64,000 bases of DNA from Carposina sasakii (GCA_014607495.2 CP053148.1:9610001-9674000), one strand, 5' to 3'; positions 20,728 through 32,023 are shown, counted from the stretch's first letter. Notes: a model not told the origin generated them from the sequence alone. Translations and numbers: made by a program.

Positions 20728-22755
20728 TTACAAATTACTATTTAAAAATAAAATTTGGGCAACTTTTTTCCCACTAAGCCTGTTCCTTCGTTCTGTGAGT
20801 ACCTGGCCTGCTTTACTAAACGTGCGCTCGGAAGGCACAGAAGTGGGGAGAATGCAAAGCCGTTTCAGAAATACTTTATAAAGCCTAGGGTATGCCTTTT
20901 TTTTAGCGAACCACCACTTGGCAGGATCTTGGTGCCTTGGCAGCAGGGGTTCCTCTAGATATTTATCCACTTCTATAATTCCACCTGCAGACGGATTGAT
21001 ATCGTTGATTATTTCACCCACTTGAGCATCAAATTCATCCCATATGCTGTTTTTACGTTTATGGGGCGGCGATAAAGTTGGCTGCTCTATGGTATATGTG
21101 GTTTCAATCTGAATTCGCCCCGCCATTGATTTTAAATTACTACAGGCTCTCCCATAAGCATATTAATGTACTTTCAGCAAAGACATTATTTTCCTCGATT
21201 CTCGTAAACCTTGTGTTAATTTCGCCTAAAAGCACTTGAGCCATTCTTAACACACAGTCGGGATGTTGCGAAGATAAAAATTTTTGGCACCTCTTTTTGA
21301 GGGCGTTTGATATAATTATAACTTGAAAATAAAACAAAAACAATGTTAATAACAACTCAAGAAAAACACGTTTTTAAACATATAATATATATTTTATTTG
21401 TGATATCATTTTACCTCTGATATAGTAATATTCTTCTCAGAACTCATTTCTTCAGTTACATCTTTGAAAAAAGAAAGAATTTGTACAGCGGACTCCAAAA
21501 CTTCAATGTCTTCAGCATTAATATTTATAGTGTCTGGATAGTCTATAGCAATTGTGGACATGACACTATTTTTAACCTTCAATATCCTTTCAAACATATC
21601 GCACGTGGAGTTCCAACGTGTGGAAACGTCTTGTTTAAGTGCTTCATTAAAGGTTCATCTAGCTTTTTTTGCATATTTTTTAATCTTTCAGATGCAAGTG
21701 GGCTTCTACGAAATACCTCGACTATGTTCTTAATTTTAATTGTAATATCTTTAATTTCTTTCAATGCAGATTGGACTATAAGATTCAAAGTATGAGCGAA
21801 ACAGGGTATTTGTTTCCAATTATTCAATTTTATGGCAGCTTTGATATTAAAAGCGTTATCACTCGTTGCTGCTACAATTTTGTCGGTAATTTCCCACATA
21901 TCTGTGATTCTTTTAAGTTCTTGTGCTAGGTTTTGTGACGCATGTCTATCTGGAAACTGGACACATTCTAGCAAAAAAGTTTTCAATTCTGCCTGCTGAT
22001 TAAAAAAATGAGCTGTCACGGCTAAATAATTATCGTTGGGGGCAGATGTCCACCCATCAGTTGTAATACACACATACTCTGCTTGATAAAGTTCTGACTT
22101 GACCTTCTCTTTTGTCTGATTTATAGACATTTGTCATCAATGCATTGGATAACGTCTTACGACTAGGTAACTGGTAGGCTGGATTTAGTTCTTTTATAAA
22201 TTCTTTGAGTTCAGGAGATTCAATGAGATGGAAGGATAAGTAATTTTTTGAAAATACTTTTACTAACATTTTGTTCAGATTTTCAGTCTTTTTAGCCGAA
22301 AGCGGCTTGTAAAAGTATTGTGATAGTTTGGTGTTAGTTACTGAAGGTTTTTTAAATAGAGCGGTGCTGGTTGTGGTAGCTGATGAGGAATTGGATGATT
22401 CAGGCATAACAGAAGTTGAAGCAGTAGATTCAGTGTGTATATCAAGTTCTTGTGCAGTTGAATTAGTTGAAACTGTCGGAGTATGCTGAATATCTGTTGC
22501 AAAAAAAGCTATATTTTCAATCGGACTTTCACGTATAGCGACAAATACTTGAGCATGCTTGCTTTTTGTGTGTCTAATTAGGTTATAAGCACCACCACCT
22601 TTGTATGAAAATTGTTTCTGGCAAAAATTGCATCTAGCTTTATCATTTTTGAGGTCCGTAAAAAACTGCCATGCTTTTGAGGATCTTCTATAACTATCAC
22701 CAGACATACTACGCATGAAAAAATAAAGAGAAAAAATTGCAAATAAAATAAACAT
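20728..22755 (-). pseudogene. Broken hAT transposase with BED finger
   Basis: Reading the minus strand, a BED zinc finger (CNFCQKQFSYKGGGAYNLIRHTKSKH) lies at about 22560-22640. The central hAT region follows (ITTDGWTSAPNDNYLAVTAHF, VAATSDNAFNIKAAI, CFAHTLNLIVQSAL; 21579-22130). The C-terminal dimerisation domain is at 20728-20950 (KWWFAKKKAYPRLYKVF, SVPSERTFSKAGQVLTERR). The segments are in different frames, with shifts near 22125 and 21590, and an AT-rich intron-like gap of about 95 bp at 21320-21414. It therefore cannot make the protein as it stands. Domain order and sequence are those of insect ZBED-type hAT elements. The 8-bp target duplication and end repeats were not located. Confidence 0.88.
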
Positions 22756-24090
22756 CTTAATCCAAGATTATTTGCATTATGTAGTGTACCATGAGAGTCA
22801 AAATGGCAGGTGTACCATAACGAATTAAATTATACCGGTTACCAAAAAATGTACCTAAAATGTACCTTTTTGTACCTCGCTCTAAAAAATTTGTACCTCC
22901 TTAAAAATTAAATAATTACGAAATTAAAATACACCCGCCATATTGACATCAAGATGACGGGTGTTCTATAATATGTTATTGCTTTACAATCATTCATTAA
23001 ATGTATATACACCAAAAAAATGTACTTCACGTCAATTACGCACAGTTTCTGAGAAATAAAAAAATTTATTAAAATTTGTATGTACCTATCTTAAGCAAAG
23101 GCATCAACTCAAATTAAAAAAATATAGGTATTTAACCACAAAAAGTATAACACAAGCACGAATTATCTAAACAAGAAAAAATATTAGTTATTTGTTATTT
23201 ATAGTCAATTATAAATCATAATTACAAAGACTTACCTGAGTATCTTAAATTAAGACTCTTAATCTTTTTTTTAATTAAGATTCTTAATATATCTCCTTCA
23301 AAATCCGAAATATCAAAAAAAATACAAATTAAATGGCACTGACTCTCTAAACAACGTTAGATTATTATTATTTGAATTTTAAATACCTATTACCTACGCG
23401 CCTCCTGGCTGGCGCCTCGCATCGCATGGAAGACAATATATTTCTCTCTCGCTCAAAATGTCAGACGCGACGACCGTGACGTGATCACGTGACGTGCTTG
23501 TCGTTTGTCTGCCTGCCTCGCGCGACCGTTCAAGCTCGACCGCGACAAGAAAATTGAAGTAGTACAATTTAAAATTTCGAGGCACTCTTACATTTTGACG
23601 TCATGTCCGGGACAAATGAAGTGCCTCTTGTATGTCCTACTCAACACTAGAGTTAGCTATGCCATCACAAACTAGATTTTTTAAACTATATTCTGGTAAA
23701 ATCGAATGTTTTTTAGCACCATTTTTTGACAAATTGCTGAAAACGATCAACAAGAAAAACAAGTATAAGTTAAAAGCAGCCACCTTGGTCGAGTTGGTTT
23801 GATTGAAGAACTATTCTTCAATTAAATTATGTATCTTCAAATCTGCAGTACACAGCCATTTTACTCGGTCTGTTTTGGTAATAACCTCTAGTACTAATGA
23901 TCACAATATTTTATTCTGCATAAAACGACTACGTAGATGATCGCTTTCTTTGATTTAGGTTTTCCGTTCGTCCCGTTATTTCGTCGTATTTTGCTTTTAA
24001 TATTTAGTAATCCACATAGAACTTTGTTGTCATTCCATTACCTATACTAGAACGAGACTAGAACTCTATGGTCACGCCCAATGTGGGGTC
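22756..24090. other. No gene recognised
   Basis: Just upstream of the hAT ORF the word 'tgtacc' recurs (22790-22900). Positions 23394-23640 are GC-richer. Positions 23620-23650 read 'tgtcctactcaacacta', which could be a hAT end read from the minus strand, but no partner end was found. Confidence 0.5.
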
Positions 24091-24096
24091 ATACAA

Positions 24097-24220
24097 AGTT
24101 GGTAAAGTGGGAGGTTGGTGAATTGGGAAGGTGGTAAAGTGAGAGGTTGGTGAATTGGAAAGTTGGTAAAGTGGGAAATAGAATTGGTGGGTTGGCTATT
24201 TGGGAAGTTGTCTTTTTACA
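24097..24220. repeat. Degenerate minisatellite, about 16/33-bp period
   Basis: Alternating words 'gttggtaaagtgggag' and 'gttggtgaattgggaag' repeat about six to seven times with substitutions. The stretch has no pyrimidine-rich counterpart nearby and is purine/T rich on this strand. Confidence 0.8.
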
Positions 24221-24488
24221 AACCAAATGTTTACAAATAAAGGCCACTAAAAACCGGTAATAAGCTAATGGGAGTATGTGCGTTCTTCGAAGTCAATCCT
24301 TCAGACGGAGCTCTAGCAAAGTGATATTTTTACAGAATATTTGCACATTACTTTCACTTTATTTTGATAGATGTTCAAGTAGGTGTTTAAGGGTATAGGT
24401 AACACTGTCTAGGAAACTTTTCGATTTTGGAAATGAATTCACTGGGGTTTATATTTGGCGAATACAAACACAATTTGAACTTTATTGT

Positions 24489-24720
24489 GTTACTAGGGAT
24501 CCGCCCGGCTTTGCACGGGTGTAATTTCCCTTCACGTGGGTAAAGTCGTTATTTTAAGACCTTTTCAGGCATTTTTTCTCTCCGTGGAACTGTCCTCATA
24601 CATTAAGAAATATTCTAAAAAAAGAATTTGTGAAATCGGTTCAGCTATTCTCGAGATTCGCGCTTAGCAACACATATAGCATTTTTTGTATTGCCTATAT
24701 AGATAACTGTTAAAAATCTA
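24489..24720 (-). repeat. Helitron-like repeat, reversed
   Basis: 'actagggatccgcccggctttgcacggg' is the reverse complement of the standard GC-rich end of the CTAGT family. 'gtgaaatcggttcagctattctcgag' farther in is the known companion block. Confidence 0.6.
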
Positions 24721-25037
24721 TATATAGTATTTATTTAATTCGCGGGAGCATTTTGAAAATTCGCTGTGATTGACAGTGACAATAAAAAATACTCTTCTAT
24801 GTTGCATTTGCGTGTGGAATTCGTTTTTCGATTTCGTGTTTGTCAATTGATAAAAATAAAATGCCAAATCATAGGATGAATGGAACTAACTAAACTGTCA
24901 GGTCCGATGTCGACTCGGCTGACGTAAGGTGGCGGAACGCGTCTACTAGTTCCGATATGTTCCAATAAATAAACCGCTTATAAGATGCTTAAACCGCAAA
25001 GACTATACATGCTACAATCTGAGAAATCAGTGCAGGT

Positions 25038-26280
25038 GATGATGATGATGACCTCCGACCGATTTCGGTCATGGCGACCACTTCTACTCCTAGATATTAC
25101 TAAATTGGCATTCATGCGCTTGAAGATGGCTTACATAGCCAATCTTCGCCCTGAACGCCCGCGCGCACAGAGGACAGGTTAGTCCGCCGTTAATGTAATT
25201 GTAGATAATGTCAGCAGGAGGACGAGTCATTCATCACGTTTAGCGTCAAGGTCAGCTTGACGCTAAACGTGATGAATCAATATCAATAACATCTTTGTAT
25301 CTGAGGAGTTGCCCGCCGCGTTTCCGCTTGCCCTTCTCCAATTCAGCAAAGAAGATGCGCTTAGCCAATCTCTCCTCCGCCAAACGAGACACATGACCGC
25401 ACCACCGAAGCTGCCGACGCATTAAGTAGACCTCAATGCCACTTACATTGGCTCTTCGCAATACTTCGGTATTACGCACTCGGTCGGACCATCTGATTCT
25501 CATGATGGATCGGAGGCACTTGAGGTGGAATCGATCCAGATTGCGTATGTGGCAACGGTACATGCACCACGCCTCGGAGTAATATATGAGATTTGGCAGC
25601 ACAACAGCCATGTACACTGTTATTTTCGTGCGAGCAGAAGGTCTTGGATCGCCGTTTTCCGAATGCCGCAGCTGCAGCACCGATCCGGCTGCTGATTTCG
25701 GCATCAAGGTCACACTTGGATGTTACTGTGCTCCCCAGGTAACGAAATTTGTCAACCTGCTTCAGTATATCCTCACCAGTATGTATAGCAAGTGTCTCAC
25801 AACCATTGATGTCCAAGGACATTACCTCCGTCTTTTTGACACTGACTTTGAAGCCGCAGACCACCTGGAGACTCTGCTAAAAAGCACAGGTCATCAGCAT
25901 ACATAATCTCTGTGATCATAGCATGCGAGTCTTTAGTGCGTGCCTTAAGTCGCGCTAAATTGAAAACACTGCCATCTGTGCGGAAGCGGATGCGGACTCC
26001 CTCGGAAACTGTCTTCAACCGCCATATTTAATCAGCTCTCCCGGTATAAGATCAATGCCAGCGGTCCGCTTATTTTGTTGCTGCTTGATGACAGTTACAA
26101 TCTCGTCACGTGTTAATGGCCTATCTAACTCGATTTTAACAGGGAGTTGAGCCGATATGTTGCAGATCAGCTGAACGATCTACATTGAGCAGAGTATTGA
26201 AATACATAGCCCAACGTTTATGTATATCTTCCTTGTTGGTCAAAAGGTGCATGCCGTTTTTAGACCTTAAACCTTAGCCT
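25038..26280 (-). mobile_element. Non-LTR retrotransposon fragment with internal deletions
   Basis: Minus-strand frames read: HKRWAMYFNTLLN and RPLTRDEIVTVIKQQQNKRTAGIDLIPGELIKYG (about 26240-26030), a gap where most of the RT palm is missing, then GVRIRFRTDGSVFNLARL and the catalytic-box strand EIMYADDLCFLAE (25797-26018). [52 protein letters not shown] and [14 protein letters not shown] follow, and a C-terminal C2H2 finger CPLCARAFRAKIGYVSHLQAHE (about 25115-25175). The 3' end is a (CAT)n run at 25038-25052. It belongs to the same family as 11211-11904. Large deletions and shifts inactivate it. Confidence 0.9.
25229..25277. repeat. Perfect 21-bp hairpin at a LINE deletion scar
   Basis: 25229-25249 and 25257-25277 are perfect inverted copies around the 7-base spacer GGTCAGC. 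The homologous LINE at 11.5-11.7 kb lacks the inverted arm and instead has about 110 more bases there. The extra arm is therefore a copy of the neighbouring sequence in reverse, placed where DNA was lost. Confidence 0.9.
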
Positions 26281-26936
26281 GGTAGGATGTACAAATCAGT
26301 CTGCGTACCTCACTGTAAAAATAGAGCTGCTTTGTCATCCCGGGTGCTGCCGAAATCGCACTGTCGCCCCTTAGTTGCAGTACGAGAGCTACCACGGCGT
26401 GTACTCACACCCCTGGGACCGCCCATGTGCAGGAATCAGACAAAGCCCAGCTACATCAAGCCTGACCTCTCTACTTCTTCCCATCGATTGGGACTTAAGA
26501 GTCTTCGGAGTCAATAATACAGATAGGTACTTACTAACTTAATATTGTAAAAAGGTAGAGTGGACTGGTTCTGAAGATTGATCGAAATTTTTCATCATAA
26601 AGAATAGTACTTACATTTCTTTCTGGAACAATTAGTGAAAATGAAGTTTGTCTACCCGATCCAAACAAGAGAAATAAAAAGGAAAGTAGCTGTAACTCTT
26701 GATTTAGTGATTTTTCGGGTGTGAAAGCAATCTCGATAAGTGGGAAGACAGGAAAACAACTAGGTACTTGTTAGTCGCGATCACTTAATTTAAAATTGGT
26801 GATAGATGATTGAATAGAACAGTATTTTAGGACATATTCCCAAAAATCTACAGGTTCTACCTACTATTGAGGAAGGATAAATTCCCCCCAGATAAATGCC
26901 CATCAATATTTGAATTCATCGTCATACTCGTACATA
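26281..26936. other. No feature recognised
   Basis: Positions 26287-26517 hold an open frame with CGR-poor, arginine/proline-rich sequence (for example RPLVAVRELPRRVLTPLGPP). It may be an extension of a retroelement, but no motif decides it. The rest is AT-rich. Confidence 0.45.
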
Positions 26937-27311
26937 CAGGGTGATTTTTGGTCGTCAACGTTCCCGAAAACTACGGAATCTCCTCATCATCACGATCATA
27001 TTTCTCCATGGAAGCATACCTGGGAAGTGTCTGGTTTCCAAAATATTAGGGTCCAAAGTTGAGTAAATAGACTGCGTTTTTCTGCATAAATGCACATAGA
27101 CGCGTGTAGCAAGATTTATTTACGAAAAATAGTTAATATCTGTCTATAAAAAAGTACAACATAAACACTAGACACTATAAATTTCGCCCGATCAAGTAAT
27201 AAAAAAAATAAAATAAAAAAATTCCCAGCATTTTTTTTGGCATAAATTTTACTTTATTTGATGTATAGAGTACGTACCCTTCGTTAACGGTGGCCACAAA
27301 AAAACATCCTG
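26937..27311. mobile_element. TA-flanked MITE, family M, copy 1
   Basis: The left end CAGGGTGATTTTTGGTCGTC and the right end (inverted) CAGGATGTTTTTTTGTGGCC form imperfect inverted repeats, and TA lies on both sides. The interior has 'ctcctcatcatcacgatcat' and 'ctccatggaagcatacctggg'. The same blocks occur at 49028-49360 (same orientation) and 62756-63128 (opposite orientation); a left end alone is at 56224. It encodes no protein. Confidence 0.82.
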
Positions 27312-27313
27312 TA

Positions 27314-27700
27314 TAATCACGCCTTTATCCCTTACGGGGTAGGCAGAGCACCAAGGGCCGATAGAACCACATGGTGCCACTTCTGACCAATTTTGAGGGT
27401 ATAGTTGCGATGAACAACTTCGGTTAGTAGTGACAGGTCAGCCCATCGCCTAAAATACACCAAGACCCTCTTGTCCCTCTACTGACTTGTACAGTATGCC
27501 CGGGAAGAGCATAGAAGAATTAATGAATTGATATGATGAATATCGATGTTTGTTTCCGAGTCATGGATGTTTCTATAAGTATCTATGTATTTATATACCG
27601 TTGCTTAGTACCCACGACACAAGACCTTGGGGATCTTAATGTTGGACTAGGTCAGTGTGTTGTGAAGTGTGTGAATATTTATAATTCTGCATGAAATAAC
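27314..27700 (+). repeat. SINE-like composite repeat
   Basis: The first part ('aatcacgcctttatcccttacggggtaggcagagcacc', to about 27415) has a near copy at 35219-35322 and a diverged one at 55750. The second part ('gatatgatgaatatcgatgtttgtttccgagtcatg', about 27522-27580) matches the tail of the tRNA-headed SINE at 30740-30880. Confidence 0.65.
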
Positions 27701-28837
27701 CATGTCCCAAATAAACCAAAATAGACCATAATGTATTGACTATGCTAAACAAACAATAGCATGCATGATATGAATAGTATCAAAAAGGTCTGGATAAAAG
27801 GGACCTTTTGCGTACAATGAATATGTATGCTCGTAAATGTGTGGCTATAAACGTTTCCTGCTATGCGCGCTATCGTCAGCGGTTCTATGTCTCCTTCCGG
27901 TCTGTACCTAAGGTCCGAAAGATATCGAATTCAGTTTCATTTCTACGCAAATTACTTACTTCAACGGTAAAAATTGTGACGGAAATATCGATATTATCGA
28001 CCATTCTTTACTTACATGTTTTCGTGTGTTACACGCGCGGGACTGCGGAGCCAGTGTGTTTGAATCACGGCCTATTAGATTCCCCTTTATTCGTTGTACT
28101 TTGGGAGAACTTTGTAAAATAATTTCCAACCAGTCACCACTGTGACACATTGGAAAATCTTTCCTAGGTCAACCTACTCTTAGGTATATTTTTTATATGA
28201 TCGGGGGTATGCTGATTACTGTTACGTCTTAGCCCTAATTTCACATCTCCATTTCGAAATTCTGTGTTGTCATTGGACACGTACAGGGGGAGTTTAGGAG
28301 TATTATAAAAAAAACTTGCGTACTGTTCCTTACATGCAGTGTAGGTGGGTAGACGCGGGGTTTCTTAATAAAATGTCTATAAAAATTATATCCGTTAATA
28401 GCTGATTCAAATACACGTTCAATAGTCCACAGTCCAGTTCAGTTCAAGAGTCGTTAACAGTTTCGCTAGCAGACCGCCTTGCCTCATAAAATTTAGCTCG
28501 ATGAGCATACCTGAACTTCGTAGATAGGCCTGAAATAGTCGTAAAGAATCCTCGAACACAATAATAAAATTTAAAAAACCATGTCTTTCGGTATGAAGGT
28601 TTGTTTATTCGATGACAACTTCAAAATGACAAATCGCTAATAGATATCACTCTATGTCTATGAATATCTAAAGAGTTTAGATATGAAAGAACCAACCATA
28701 GACTACCTTTAGTTCTTCTTATCCATGCAACATAGAGATGATAGAAATTTATAGACCTTCTATCTTTTATTTTAAACCCTTTGAAAAGATGTCAATGTCA
28801 CTTTGAAACCTGATTGGTCAAAAAGGATGAAGTCTGG
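27701..28837. other. No gene established
   Basis: An open frame at 27808-28122 shows no motif. At 28582 a short ATG frame (MSFGMK then 'gtttgt') follows 140 bp of moderately GC-rich sequence and could be imagined as a first exon, but nothing confirms it. Confidence 0.45.
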
Positions 28838-29113
28838 AATTTTAGGAAATCTGTTCATAATGCAAAGAATATACTTACTCTCTGTCATAATGCTTTTTCC
28901 CTCCCTGATGAACATACATGCATTTTGATGTGTCAATTGTTTTTCGTTTAAATTTATTATCCCGTTTGACTTTATTCCGTTGGCATTTCAGGAAATCCGT
29001 TCTTAGTGCTTCCTCACCCTGAACATACATGCCAACTTTATTTTTTTTTGTGTCAAGCTGTTTTCGTATAAATTTATTATTCCCGTTTGACCCTTTCCGT
29101 AGGAATTTCAGGT
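28838..29113. repeat. Three-unit diverged tandem repeat, about 110 bp
   Basis: Words 'atttcaggaaatccgttcttagtgcttcctc', 'tgaacatacatgc' and 'gtataaatttattattcccgtttgac' return about every 110 bp, with the first unit most diverged. On the minus strand the repeat is open (28875-29138) and would encode repeated (R/K)-(T/I)-DT-K-x(n)-MYV phrases. I treat this as a chance frame in a repeat. Confidence 0.7.
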
Positions 29114-29259
29114 ATCCGTTCTTAGTGCTTCCTCGCACAAGCTCCCTCTAACGAATGTTTTGTATTATATCAGTGAAGAACAACTATTCATACTATTTTC
29201 AAGTGATCTTTTAAAACGGGCTGTAGAGCACAATAAATGATACGCGGCATTAAATTTTA

Positions 29260-29990
29260 TGAATAAGAAGATTGAAGATGTCCTGTCTAAGGATGCCTGT
29301 ACACTTATTGGCACTCATAAAGAAAATTTTAGTATTTATCAAAAACTGCAAGATGCTACCGGGTGAGTACTTGGTCTCCCAGCATAGACTCCTTCTCATG
29401 GATATTATATGGAAGGTTCAGCACAACAGGAACAAGGACCGACCCCAACCCAAAATAAGATGGTACTTACTAGATAAACAAGAGTATGCTAAGGAATTTA
29501 GACAGAAGATGGTTGATGGTATAACAGGAATGAAAGATGTGGAATAATAATTAGTGAACGATTGTTGGGACGAAATGGCAAGGTATTAGAGGTGTGGGCA
29601 CATAAGTGCTCGGAGAAACGAAAGGAAAGGATAAAATCAAAAATAAAACATGGTGGTAGAATGAAAACGTGCAAAATGCATAAAAAAAAGAAAATTATTT
29701 TCAAATAATGGCAAAATCTAAACGGTGGGAGTAAGAATCTCGAAAAAGAAAATGAGTAGAAAGAGTGTACGAAGAGAGCGAAAAAAAGCTGTGGCAATGG
29801 CTAGAGCTGACTTGTAAGGCAATTTATACAAATCTCTAGATAGTCCTGCAGGCTAAAATCAGCTTTACCGATTAGCCAAGGTAAAAGAGAGTTCGAGAAC
29901 TCGAGAAAGAATATGATCGTGTTCCCTGTGGGGTTATGCGGAGGACCCTGAAAGAGAAAGGTGTACCAGAATTGTTATGTAAGACTAATT
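29260..29990 (+). mobile_element. Non-LTR retrotransposon fragment (endonuclease/RT junction)
   Basis: Frames contain LVSQHRLLLMDIIWK and DRPQPKIRWYLLDKQEYAKEF (29360-29500), the end of the apurinic endonuclease domain and linker as in RTE-like LINEs. EYDRVPCGVMRRTLKEKGVPELL (about 29910-29980) is the first RT strand (usually YDRVPR). Between them the frame is lost. Only about 730 bp remain. Confidence 0.82.
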
Positions 29991-30735
29991 CGAGTGATTT
30001 AATTTAAATTACCTAGGCACAAGCCTAGTATATTTTACGAGTATACTCTTGTATATTTTACGAGTCGCAAGAATAATTAATATTTTTATTCTTTCTACTT
30101 TATACATTCAGGGCCAACGAGGAAACAAGTCCGTCTGTAAAATCTAACTATTCAGCAATAACATTTAATAATAGTCGTAGGGCTAATACTAATTAGCAGG
30201 GTATTCTTATCTTAAGCCCTGGTGAAACAGAGAACGTATTTTACAAATACATTACAATGTAATAATGACGCTGCCTCAGAGCCACTCTGTGTGACAGTTA
30301 TAGCCTGGTTCAGTACAACACACTAGCTAGACTTTATAACGTGGCAATAGGCTATATAGCGTAATAGGATATGTGTGCCGGGCCGTCTTTCGTGTATAGA
30401 AGAAGTAAGAAGCTGGTTATCACAGCACAGATGCTCTAGCTAGATGTTACAAAATGGTCTTTGCCTTACATCCAATTTCATCAGCTGAAATCACAATATG
30501 CCCTTGGAACTCATTTTGTTTTCCACATTGTCGCCGTGATACAATAAAACGTTCGGAATTAACATACAAACGGCCCGTTCTCCCTTCGACACTCGACCCT
30601 TGCAATCCCGGTTTAACTTGATATCTCGATGAATCTGACTATTTTTTACTAGATACAGGGCATTTAGATCCGAAGGGAAACAATCATAATGAATGTGAGT
30701 TTTGTAAATAAAATACAAAAATAAAACAGTGTTTG
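29991..30735. other. No feature recognised
   Basis: AT-rich; no coding or repeat signature beyond short direct duplications such as 'tatattttacgag' near 30030-30065. Confidence 0.55.
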
Positions 30736-30739
30736 ACGA

Positions 30740-30880
30740 CTGGATGGCGAAATTGGCGACGCCATAGATTCTGGGTTCGAGTCCCTGTTGGTAGAAACAT
30801 TGATATGATGAATATCGGATACTTGTTTCCGAGTCATGAATGTTTCTATATTTATCCAAATATATATTCATATATCATAC
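30740..30880 (+). repeat. tRNA-derived SINE
   Basis: The head contains a good RNA polymerase III B box, GGTTCGAGTCC (about 30774-30784), preceded by a weak A-box region 'tggatggcgaaattgg'. The body 'gatatgatgaatatcggatacttgtttccgagtcatg' is shared with 27522-27580. No cloverleaf supports a true tRNA gene. Confidence 0.65.
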
Positions 30881-31099
30881 CTACTGTAGGAAGTAACTAC
30901 TAAACGCAAACCTCTACACCAAGTTAAAAATACAACTGAGCTATGAACACAGCCCAACTGACAACTGCTCGTCCCTTTGCTAGCTGTTGTGTGCCGTGTC
31001 TGCAAATCTGTTTCCTAATATATTGTTAATTATAGAAATAAATAGTCCTTGTGATCTAAATACTTTTGTTCATATTTCTACATATACCTATTACCTACA

Positions 31100-31492
31100 T
31101 GAAAAGGCAACAATAAAGTGAATGTTCCTAACATAAAAGGAATTGGCTACAATTGGAACCAACAACAAAGTGAATGTTCTATGAACTAACTTTACTATAC
31201 ATATATGGGACGAAACTCCTATAGAATGTAGTGAAAGGTTACCTGCAGTACCCAAAAGTCCGAAAGTTGACGAAACCAGCAAGGCACATTGAAGTATGTT
31301 TGAAATAGCAACAACAAATTGAATGTTCCTAGTATGAAAAGAATTGGTTACATTTGGAACGAAAACTTATTGAATGTAGTGATAGGTTACCTGCAGTAGG
31401 TACCCAAAGTACTGCAATTGACTAAGGAACCAGACACAGTGAAGTTATGTTGATGTACATTTAAAATTTTACCAACAACAAAGTGAATGTTC
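31100..31492. repeat. Diverged repeat, two tandem units of about 200 bp
   Basis: The blocks 'caacaacaaagtgaatgttc', 'tatgggacgaaa', 'gaatgtagtgaaaggttacctgcagta' and 'cccaaaagtcc' occur twice in tandem. They recur at 32505-32860, part of that in inverted orientation. Confidence 0.75.
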
Positions 31493-31879
31493 TATTGGCT
31501 GAGTGCGCGATGAGAGCGCCAACAATTACAACTTGGGCGGACTTTGAAATGTCAAATGGGTGACTGTTGTTAAGAAGAGTTAGTAAACAAACAATTAATT
31601 TCAATTAAACTTTGTTATTTACGTATATTCTTTCCAATCATGTAAATCTTTAGCGTAGATAATAACGTTGGCCTTTTTTTATTTTCCGTCTGAAAGGGCA
31701 CTATCAATAAATTTCGTGTAGTACACGCGGACTTTTGCATAGCTGTCCTCACGAAAGGTAAGTAAAGAAATAATCAAATTACGAGTATATCGAATAACGC
31801 ATTTCATATATATTGCAGATGATTATTTATGAATGTGGTATCAACAAATACGCAGACTTTTGTTTATTTTCAGTAAAAC

Positions 31880-32023
31880 ATGGCCAAATTAATTATCAAA
31901 ACTGGATTCCGAGGAATCACAAACGACATCAGTTTCCAACCACAAGCGATACTAAAAAGAAAACAATTAGTTCTGGCTCAACATGTGCAAGATGCAAAAG
32001 AAATTAAATTAATATTAGGTTAA
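31880..32023 (+). CDS. Possible 47-aa small protein with spliced 5' UTR
   Basis: The ATG has a favourable context (AAACATGG) and follows a splice acceptor (TTTTCAG at 31867-31873) by six bases. Upstream, 'acgaaag|gtaagt' at about 31752-31764 is a strong donor, and 'tatattgcag' near 31819 a further possible acceptor, so a short spliced leader is plausible. The frame runs MAKLIIKTGFRGITND... to ...KEIKLILG and a TAA. It is basic, has no membrane segment or signal peptide, and is not recognised. The sequence looks more protein-like than its surroundings (few rare residues, no low-complexity runs). It could also be the first coding exon of a larger gene, since 'ATTAG|GTTAAT' just before the stop is a weak donor. 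No larger partner exon was found. Confidence 0.35.
   Translation: MAKLIIKTGFRGITNDISFQPQAILKRKQLVLAQHVQDAKEIKLILG

Noticed and set aside
21320..21414. Intron in the hAT pseudogene
   Set aside because: GTAAAA and TTTTCAAG borders exist, but joining them leads to a stop, so either the borders or the frame are degraded. It is described only as an intron-like gap.
23600..23650. Right end of the hAT element ('caacacta' read inversely as TAGTGTTG)
   Set aside because: No matching inverted end or 8-bp duplication was found near 20.6-20.7 kb, so the boundary is not supported.
27808..28122. 104-codon plus-strand ORF
   Set aside because: Not recognisable and without supporting signals. Part of it overlaps a word shared with 44361, suggesting a repeat.
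28582..28604. Possible first exon MSFGMK
   Set aside because: Only six codons before a weak donor, no second exon, and the TATA-like word upstream is not at a proper distance from an initiator.
30740..30790. tRNA gene
   Set aside because: A B box is present, but no acceptor stem or anticodon arm pairs. The body is shared with another repeat, so it is a SINE.
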